Notes under the pieces: model-generated
The model's input: the letters and a program-made list of their open reading frames with translations, nothing else
Told to the model about the DNA's origin: nothing
Databases searched by the model: none
Assembly: GCA_018241455.1 (NCBI GenBank)
Contig: JAFEDW010000031.1
Coordinates: 1-12,976 of the forward strand
Direction: 5' to 3'
Source: Pseudomonadota bacterium
GTDB lineage: Bacteria; Pseudomonadota; Gammaproteobacteria; Steroidobacterales; Steroidobacteraceae
Length of the DNA stretch: 12,976 nucleotides
Position numbers and translations under genes: made by a program
Shown here: piece by piece, positions 7,160 through 12,976 of the stretch
How the letters are laid out: every line of letters begins with the position of its first letter
Numbering within the stretch: the first letter of the stretch is position 1

Positions 7160-7627
7160 TCAGGCGCGCACCGCCTGCGCGGCGTAGCACCCCGGTCGTG
7201 CATTGTGGAGGTGCACGAAACTGACGCGCGGGTTGTCGAGGTAACGCCCGATGAGTGGGGCCACGTCGATGCCCTCGCAGACTTCGGCCTCCAGCAGCAT
7301 GCCGTCCGCATCGAAGGCGCGCGCCGACAACAGGCGCCGCGCCAGCACCGCCGGCACCTCGTTGACCTCCGGCTGGTACTCGCGGGCATGTTCGCGCACG
7401 TAGATCGCATGGCGCGAGCGATACGGACTCGGCAAGGCCATGTGCTCGTAGTTCAGCAGCAGCAGCGGCTCTCCGGGCGTGGCATCGCGCAGGCTCACCC
7501 GGCACGGAAACCCCGGTTCCCGATCGGCAATGACGCGCTGCACGCCGCGGGCGGCGAGGTTCGCCTCCGGCAGTCCAAACAGCGGCGCGAAATTCGTGAC
7601 CGGTAGCGCGACGATCCTGAAATCCAT
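7160..7627 (-). CDS. DUF1203 domain-containing protein
   Basis: A 155-residue cytoplasmic protein occupying the full length expected of the DUF1203 family. Family hallmarks are FRIVALPVTNFAPLFGLPEANLAARG at the N-terminus, PGFPCRVSLRDATPGEPLLLLNYEHM at about 38-63, SPYRSRHAIYVRE at 66-78, and the conserved end VSFVHLHNARPGCYAAQ. The start is well supported: AGGAGG at 7640-7635 lies 7 nt before the ATG, the best ribosome binding site on this strand. It is divergent from the MarR-GNAT gene with 174 bp between start codons, so the palindrome at 7754-7779 could influence both. The biochemical role of DUF1203 proteins is not established; conserved Cys, His and Arg positions hint at a small enzyme, which is inference only. 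Confidence 0.9.
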   Translation of the reverse strand: MDFRIVALPVTNFAPLFGLPEANLAARGVQRVIADREPGFPCRVSLRDATPGEPLLLLNYEHMALPSPYRSRHAIYVREHAREYQPEVNEVPAVLARRLLSARAFDADGMLLEAEVCEGIDVAPLIGRYLDNPRVSFVHLHNARPGCYAAQAVRA

Positions 7628-7753
7628 TGGGCGTCCTCCTGCATTGACGTGGTCGCAGCATGCGCGCGGCGCCTGCGGGCCGCACTCCGCATCTTGCGCT
7701 GCAATTCGCGGCGCAGTAGCCGGGCGGCGGGCCGCCGCCGCGCCGTGCTCCTT

Positions 7754-7779
7754 GATATCCGTAAGTGCTTACGGATATC
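7754..7779. promoter_or_regulatory. Perfect 12+2+12 palindrome, probable MarR-GNAT operator
   Basis: GATATCCGTAAG, two bases (TG), then CTTACGGATATC: 12-bp arms with no mismatch. It ends 10 bp before the Shine-Dalgarno of the MarR-GNAT gene. MarR regulators bind palindromes of about this size as dimers and commonly repress their own promoter, so autoregulation is the natural reading. A weak promoter may lie inside it: TTGATA at 7752-7757, 18 bp, TATCCT at 7776-7781. Its AT content contrasts with the GC-rich surroundings. It could also act on the divergent DUF1203 gene. Confidence 0.7.
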
Positions 7780-7788
7780 CTTCGAGGC

Positions 7789-7793
7789 GGAGG
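7789..7793 (+). promoter_or_regulatory. Ribosome binding site fixing the GTG start of the MarR-GNAT gene
   Basis: GGAGG lies 8 nt before the GTG at 7802. The frame stays open further upstream, but upstream start codons would translate through the palindrome and lack a comparable site, so this element decides the start. Confidence 0.7.
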
Positions 7794-7801
7794 TGGACAC
7801 G

Positions 7802-8746
7802 GTGCCCAGCCTGCATGACTACGGATCGCTGCTGCTCGGCTCGCGACTGCGCAAGGTCAGCGAGACGCTGTACGCGGGGGTCGACACGGTGTATCGCGAA
7901 GCCGGGGTCGCACTGCCCTCGCGCTGCTTCCCGATCCTGTTCCTGCTGCGCGACCGCGGGCGGCTGGGCATCTCGGAACTGGCCGCACTGCTGGGCCAGA
8001 GCCATCCGGCCGTCAGCCAGATGAGCCGCAAGTTGCTGCGTCATCGCGTGGTGCGCGAGTGGCCCGACCCGGCTGACGACCGTCGGCGCCTGCTCGGCCT
8101 GTCGCGACGCGGCGCGGGCCTGATGCGCCGGCTCGAACCGTTGTGGGGCGCGATCGTCGCGACGGTCGCCGAGCTCGAGGCCGCGCAGCCGCTATCCGGG
8201 CCGCTGACCGCGATGGATACGGCGCTCGCGACGCGCAGTTTCGCGGCCCGCATCCGCGCGCATGCCGATGGCGTGCGCGCGGTGCAGATCCTGTCGTACA
8301 CGCCGCGCTACGCCGCCGACTTCAAGCGCCTGAACCTGGAATGGGTGCAGAAATTCTTCCGCGTCGAGCCGGTGGACGTGAAGGTGCTGTCCAGGCCGCA
8401 GCGCATCATCGATGGCGGCGGTGCGATCTGCTTCGCGCGCCGCGATGGCCGGATCGTGGGCACTTGCGCGTTGATCCACGACGGCGACGGCGTCTACGAG
8501 CTGTCGAAGATGGCTGTCACCGCCGACTGCCAGGGCCTCGGCATCGGCCGCAAGCTGCTGGAGGCGATGATCGCCGCATTCCGTGCGCGGCACGGGCGCA
8601 CGTTGTACCTTGAGACCAACAGCATCCTGAAGCCGGCCATCAAGCTGTACGAGTCGGTTGGCTTCGAGCACACGCCGCCGCCACACCCTTCCGCGTACGA
8701 GCGCGCTGACGTATACATGGTCCATCGCGACAAGCCAAAGGCCTGA
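7802..8746 (+). CDS. MarR-family regulator fused to GNAT acetyltransferase
   Basis: A 314-residue two-domain protein. Residues about 5-145 are a MarR winged helix: LGISELAALLGQSHPAVSQMSRKLLRH (57-81) is the helix-turn-helix and DPADDRRRLLGLS (89-101) the wing. Residues about 161-312 are a GNAT domain: GGGAICFARRDGRIVGTCALI, the strand YELSKMAVT, and the acetyl-CoA pyrophosphate loop DCQGLGIGRKLLEAM (242-256), then LETNSILKPAIKLYESVGF. Such MarR-GNAT fusions are a known architecture; the ligand sensed and the acetyl acceptor are usually unknown. GTG is chosen from GGAGG 8 nt upstream and because the MarR domain begins immediately. It heads a three-gene run with a cupin (5 nt on) and another GNAT. 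The palindrome at 7754-7779 suggests self-repression. Confidence 0.92.
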   Translation: MPSLHDYGSLLLGSRLRKVSETLYAGVDTVYREAGVALPSRCFPILFLLRDRGRLGISELAALLGQSHPAVSQMSRKLLRHRVVREWPDPADDRRRLLGLSRRGAGLMRRLEPLWGAIVATVAELEAAQPLSGPLTAMDTALATRSFAARIRAHADGVRAVQILSYTPRYAADFKRLNLEWVQKFFRVEPVDVKVLSRPQRIIDGGGAICFARRDGRIVGTCALIHDGDGVYELSKMAVTADCQGLGIGRKLLEAMIAAFRARHGRTLYLETNSILKPAIKLYESVGFEHTPPPHPSAYERADVYMVHRDKPKA

Positions 8747-8751
8747 AGACC

Positions 8752-9048
8752 ATGCCGACGCAGCGAGCTCCCGCCACGGCCACGCCGAGAATCGACGAAC
8801 CGCAGGTACGCGCCACGGAATTCCGCTTCGCGCCCGGCGCGGAAACCGGCTGGCACCGGCACGAGCATGACTACGTCGTGGTGCCGCTGCTCGATGGCAA
8901 GCTGCTGCTCGAGGAACCGGGTGGCGCGAGCCGCGTCGCCGAGCTGCGCGCGCATATTCCGTACGCACGGCGCGCCGGCGTCGAGCACAACGTGGTCAAT
9001 GCCAATGCATTCGAATTCGCGTTCCTGGAAATCGAACTGCTGCGCTGA
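8752..9048 (+). CDS. Small single-domain cupin protein
   Basis: A 98-residue single-domain cupin. FRFAPGAETGWHRHEHDYVVVPLLDGKLLLEE (about 24-55) corresponds to cupin motif 1: the H-x-H metal ligands are present as WHRHEH, but the glutamate normally four residues on is not in register (Asp-Tyr instead). Motif 2 is seen as RRAGVEHNVVNAN, supplying the further histidine and the Asn. Three histidines could still bind a metal, so it may be an enzyme or a small-ligand-binding protein. It starts 5 nt after the MarR-GNAT stop and is almost certainly co-transcribed; a role as accessory enzyme or sensor for the same substrate is plausible but unproven. Confidence 0.85.
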   Translation: MPTQRAPATATPRIDEPQVRATEFRFAPGAETGWHRHEHDYVVVPLLDGKLLLEEPGGASRVAELRAHIPYARRAGVEHNVVNANAFEFAFLEIELLR

Positions 9049-9082
9049 GCGCGCCGTTCACGCCCTTGCGCTGGTGCGCTAG

Positions 9083-9586
9083 ATGCCAGCGATACGGCAA
9101 CTGCAGGCGCAGGACTTCGCCGCCGTGCTGCGCATCAATGCGGCGAGCGTGCCGGCGGTGGCGAGCCTCGATACCGCCGAACTGCGCCGCCTCGCGGCGA
9201 TCGGTGACCTGCACCGGGTCGCGGTCGATGGCGCGCAGCGCGTGCTCGGCTACCTGCTGGCCTTCGCCAGCGACGCGGACTACGACGGCGAGGAGTTCCA
9301 GTATTTCCGCGCGCAGCTTGCGCAGCCTTTCCTGTATGTCGACCAGGTCGCCATTGGCGCGCCCGGCCGGCGTCGTGGCATCGGCCGCGCGCTGTACGAA
9401 TCGGTGCTTGCCGAAGCGCGCCGGCGCCGCAGCCCGCTGCTGTGCTGCGAGGTCAACACGCACCCGCCGAATCCGGACTCGCTGGCCTTTCACCTGCAAC
9501 TGGGATTCACGCCGCTCGCATCGCTGTCAGTCAGCGATGGCCGGACGGTCGCGCTGTTGACGCGCGCCACGCCGCACCTCAGTTGA
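9083..9586 (+). CDS. GNAT family N-acetyltransferase
   Basis: A 167-residue single-domain GNAT enzyme that transfers acetyl from acetyl-CoA to an amine. MPAIRQLQAQDFAAVLRINAASVPAVASLD is a typical GNAT start; the strand FLYVDQVAIGAP leads to the acetyl-CoA loop GRRRGIGRALYESVLAEA (95-112), and PDSLAFHLQLGF (131-142) is the family's C-terminal helix-strand motif. The ATG is forced: an in-frame TAG lies immediately before it at 9080-9082. No ribosome binding site is obvious, and it follows the cupin by 34 nt, so it may depend on read-through of upstream translation. The last 8 bases overlap the convergent M56 peptidase gene. The acceptor substrate is unknown. Confidence 0.9.
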   Translation: MPAIRQLQAQDFAAVLRINAASVPAVASLDTAELRRLAAIGDLHRVAVDGAQRVLGYLLAFASDADYDGEEFQYFRAQLAQPFLYVDQVAIGAPGRRRGIGRALYESVLAEARRRRSPLLCCEVNTHPPNPDSLAFHLQLGFTPLASLSVSDGRTVALLTRATPHLS

Positions 9587-10895
9587 CGCGCGGCGACGCC
9601 TTCGCGTTGCGGGCCGCGGCTTCGGCATCCTGCTTGCGCGCCTTGGCTTCCGCTTCGGCCGCCTCAGCCTCCCGCTTGGCGCTCTCGGCCTGCGCTTGCT
9701 GTTCTTCGGCATCGCGCTTCGCTTCCTGCGCCGCCTTTTCCGCCTCTTCGGCGTCTTTCTTCAGTTCGGCCGCGCGCTCGGCGGCTTCCTCGGCTTCGGC
9801 CTTCGCGGCCTGCACCTTGTCTGACTCTGCCTCCGGCTCGGCTGCAGGCTCCGGCGCGTCGACCACGACGTCGGGCGATGCGACGGCTGCGAGCGCCGGA
9901 AGCGGCGGCGCGGGCGGCGCTGCCGGGGCAGATGGCAGCGGCGCCAGCGTTGGCAACGGAGGCGGAGTAGGCAGCTGCGCCAGTGGCGGCGTCGGTGCGG
10001 CGGCGGTGGCATGTGCGGGGGCGAGCTCCGCGGCGACCGCCGCGGCGCACAGTGCGACGCCGACCAGCGCGGCGGCGGTGAGTCGACTCCAGCGTTGAGG
10101 CTGCGTGGACATGATTCGGATCCTCCGTTCCAGAAGTGATTTCGATGCATCGCTCGCTGCCAGGAGCCCATGCTGGCGCGAGCGGCGCAGCCCCAGGGCC
10201 AACAAGGCCTCGCCATAGTCCAGCACGTCGTGGCCGCCGCGCAGCACGCGCGTGTCGCAGTCCACCTCGATCGCGTGGCGCAAACGGCGCAGCTGCCACC
10301 AAATGGACGGATTCCACGGCATGACGACCAGCAGCGCGAGCGCCACGGCCAGCAACTGCGGATCGCGCGCGTCGAGGTGCGACCGTTCGTGTGCGATGGC
10401 CAGCTCGCGCAGCTGCGAGGGCGCCTGCGCCAGCCACTGCGGCAGCACCATGCTCGGGCGCCACCAGCCGAAGACCGCCGGGCCTGCCTGCGGCGCGATG
10501 TAGGTCTCGCGGCCCTCGACGCTCGCGTGCTGCCAGCCGCGCGCCCGATGTCGCAGCATCCAGGCCGAGGCCAACAGCAGCGCCAACACCAGCAGCGACG
10601 ACGCGATCCACAGTCCGAGCGCCAGCGCCACGCTATCCGGTGGCAGCAGCCCGGCATCCGGTGGCGCGATCGCAGCGGCACGGCCAGGTGCGAACGGCAC
10701 AATCGAGGTAGCGCGGAACAGCGCGAACTGCGGCAGCAGCGGACCGGCAAACGGCAGCACGATTGAACCCAACATCGCGCACAACCAGATCCAGCGGCCC
10801 GGCCAGCGTCGCTGCCGCGCCGCGTGGTCCGCCAGCGCCGCCGCTCCGCACAGCGCGAGGCCGGGAGCCAGCGCGCAGACCATCCAGCCGGCCAT
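9579..10895 (-). CDS. M56 (BlaR1-like) membrane metallopeptidase with Pro-rich stalk and coiled-coil tail
   Basis: A 438-residue integral-membrane zinc peptidase that partners a BlaI-type repressor. Hydrophobic segments lie at about 3-22, 36-56, 88-114, 181-193 and 271-290. The M56 core contains the conserved VFGWWRPSMVLPQW, the zinc motif HERSH (His169, Glu170, His173) and HAIEVDCDTRVL with the third ligand Glu210. In BlaR1/MecR1 such proteases, once activated, cause loss of the BlaI repressor. After the last helix there is no penicillin-binding domain: residues 294-356 are Pro/Ala-rich and 357-432 are an Ala/Glu/Lys coiled coil, similar in style to the TonB stalk and TolA domain II, expected in the periplasm. 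The start ATG at 10895 overlaps the repressor stop (TGATG), so it is translationally coupled. Signal and target are unknown. Confidence 0.9.
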   Translation of the reverse strand: MAGWMVCALAPGLALCGAAALADHAARQRRWPGRWIWLCAMLGSIVLPFAGPLLPQFALFRATSIVPFAPGRAAAIAPPDAGLLPPDSVALALGLWIASSLLVLALLLASAWMLRHRARGWQHASVEGRETYIAPQAGPAVFGWWRPSMVLPQWLAQAPSQLRELAIAHERSHLDARDPQLLAVALALLVVMPWNPSIWWQLRRLRHAIEVDCDTRVLRGGHDVLDYGEALLALGLRRSRQHGLLAASDASKSLLERRIRIMSTQPQRWSRLTAAALVGVALCAAAVAAELAPAHATAAAPTPPLAQLPTPPPLPTLAPLPSAPAAPPAPPLPALAAVASPDVVVDAPEPAAEPEAESDKVQAAKAEAEEAAERAAELKKDAEEAEKAAQEAKRDAEEQQAQAESAKREAEAAEAEAKARKQDAEAAARNAKASPRVN

Positions 10896-11269
10896 CAGGG
10901 CTTGCCTCGCCCGCGCTTCGCCACCAGCAACTTGCGCAGCCGCTGCACCTGTTCGCTGGTCAGCTTCTGGTCGGCCACCAGCTGGGTCATCAACAGTTCG
11001 CTCGAGCCTTCGAACAATTTGTCGGTCAGGTGGCGCAGCGCGCTCTTGCGGGCGGTCTGCTGCCCGACGCTCGCACCGTAGCGATGCACCCGCCCCTCCT
11101 CGGTGTGCGAGACGTAGCCCTTGGATTCGAGGATGCGCAGCACCGTCAGCACGGTGGTGTAGGCCAGCGGATCGGCCAGGTGTTCGCGCACCTCGGCCAC
11201 CAGCGACGGACCGCGCTCCCACAGCACGCGCATCACGTCGGCTTCGCGGTCGGTCAGGTAGATCGACAT
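10895..11269 (-). CDS. BlaI/MecI/CopY-family transcriptional repressor
   Basis: A 124-residue winged-helix repressor. MSIYLTDREADVMRVLWERGPSLVAEV is the classic BlaI/MecI N-terminus; PLAYTTVLTVLRILESKGYVSHTEEGRVHRYGA holds the recognition helix (AYTTVLTVLRILESKG) and wing. The C-terminal helices (ALRHLTDKLFEGSSELLMTQLV...LTSEQVQRLRKLL) are the dimerisation part that M56 proteases act on in BlaI and MecI. The start at 11269 is preferred because AGGA (11280-11277) lies 7 nt upstream; the in-frame ATG at 11275 is only 1 nt from that AGGA. The stop overlaps the M56 start. It probably represses its own operon through the two dyads in the upstream region. No beta-lactamase gene is nearby, so a link to beta-lactam resistance is not supported by this window. 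Confidence 0.95.
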   Translation of the reverse strand: MSIYLTDREADVMRVLWERGPSLVAEVREHLADPLAYTTVLTVLRILESKGYVSHTEEGRVHRYGASVGQQTARKSALRHLTDKLFEGSSELLMTQLVADQKLTSEQVQRLRKLLVAKRGRGKP

Positions 11270-11278
11270 CGGCATTTC

Positions 11279-11296
11279 CTACTAAGAGCTTAGTAG
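11279..11296. promoter_or_regulatory. BlaI-like operator dyad 1
   Basis: CTACTAAG, AG, CTTAGTAG: a perfect 8-bp-arm inverted repeat immediately downstream of the -10 box, covering the expected transcription start. BlaI and MecI operators are similar dyads containing TACTA/TAGTA-like half sites. A bound dimer here would block transcription start of the repressor/protease operon. Confidence 0.75.
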
Positions 11297-11325
11297 ATCA
11301 TAGCGGCGCGCGACCGCGCCGTCAA
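11297..11325 (-). promoter_or_regulatory. Sigma70-type promoter of the blaI-like/M56 operon
   Basis: On the minus strand TTGACG (11325-11320) is followed after exactly 17 bp by TATGAT (11302-11297); each hexamer matches the consensus at five of six positions. Transcription would start near 11290, giving a short leader of about 20 nt that contains the AGGA site. This is the best promoter in the window and is placed exactly where a BlaI operator arrangement would control it. Confidence 0.8.
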
Positions 11326-11340
11326 CTATGAGTTTAGTTT
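11323..11340. promoter_or_regulatory. BlaI-like operator dyad 2 (degenerate)
   Basis: An 18-bp element matching dyad 1 at 13 positions, with AACTA/TAGTT arms still complementary. Its centre is 44 bp from that of dyad 1, about four helical turns, and it overlaps the edge of the -35 box. Paired sites on one face of the helix are a known feature of BlaI/MecI control. It is weaker than dyad 1 by symmetry. Confidence 0.55.
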
Positions 11341-11365
11341 TGACGCGCCGTGCGCGCGGCGCGGG

Positions 11366-12976
<1,611 letters not shown>

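Noticed and set aside
6387..7685. A 432-codon minus-strand open frame across yceI-like, intergenic and DUF1203 regions
   Set aside because: It overlaps two recognisable genes in another frame and its product is Arg/Ala/Gly-rich without any domain.
7723..7736. GGCGGC-GG-GCCGCC dyad upstream of the MarR-GNAT gene
   Set aside because: Pure G/C repeat of low complexity, unlike the AT-containing palindrome next to it; likely chance.
9442..10098. Ser/Ala-rich plus-strand open frame opposite the M56 tail
   Set aside because: It is the antisense reading of the Ala/Glu/Lys coiled coil and Pro-rich codons, and overlaps the GNAT end.
10895..11269. Reading the BlaI/M56 pair as a beta-lactam resistance system
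   Set aside because: No beta-lactamase or PBP gene is in the window and the protease lacks the penicillin-binding sensor domain; BlaI/M56 pairs often serve other roles.
11345..11362. GCGCCG/CGGCGC hairpin after acs as a terminator
   Set aside because: No T tract follows on the minus strand, and such GC hairpins arise often at this base composition.

Overview
The window is about 13 kb of very GC-rich, densely coding bacterial DNA. Gene content (FadI-type thiolase, GabD, HemH, YceI, DUF1203, BlaI/M56, Acs) and packing suggest a proteobacterium, most likely a free-living, GC-rich gammaproteobacterium of the Xanthomonadales/Steroidobacter kind. This taxonomic reading is inference from gene style only. 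There is no insertion sequence, integrase, tRNA, rRNA or CRISPR array, and no gene-free stretch longer than about 180 bases.

Layout. (1) Bases 1-6036, plus strand: a tightly packed run of seven genes with junctions from a 1-nt overlap to a 17-nt gap, probably one operon whose promoter lies upstream of the window. In order: 3' end of a beta-ketoacyl-CoA thiolase, a RidA-family protein, a dienelactone hydrolase, succinate-semialdehyde dehydrogenase (gabD), ferrochelatase (hemH), a GTG-started two-domain VOC protein and an MgtC/DUF4010 membrane protein. The first four suit fatty/aromatic acid or semialdehyde breakdown with removal of reactive intermediates; hemH is an unexpected passenger. (2) 6020-6763, minus: a YceI-family lipoprotein whose 3' end overlaps the operon end. 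(3) 6764-6940: divergent intergenic region with a TATAAT box and an 8-bp-arm dyad, then a 65-aa hypothetical gene with a good ribosome binding site. (4) 7160-7627, minus: DUF1203 protein, divergent from (5) 7802-9586, plus: MarR-GNAT fusion regulator, cupin and a second GNAT acetyltransferase. A perfect 12+2+12 palindrome lies just before the MarR-GNAT gene and is probably its operator. (6) 9579-11269, minus: a BlaI-type repressor and M56 metallopeptidase pair, translationally coupled, under a well-formed sigma70-type promoter (TTGACG, 17 bp, TATGAT) flanked by two related BlaI-like dyads. (7) 11366-12976, minus: acetyl-CoA synthetase, cut by the right edge.

Most notable points: the acetyl-CoA synthetase ends in a 76-residue Lys/Arg/Ala/Pro tail resembling histone H1; the M56 protease carries a proline-rich stalk and an Ala/Glu/Lys coiled coil where BlaR1 would have its penicillin sensor, while no beta-lactamase is visible; and both regulators have clear operator-like palindromes. 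No clearly new multi-gene system is evident; the BlaI/M56 module with its TolA-like periplasmic arm is the best candidate for unusual signalling.
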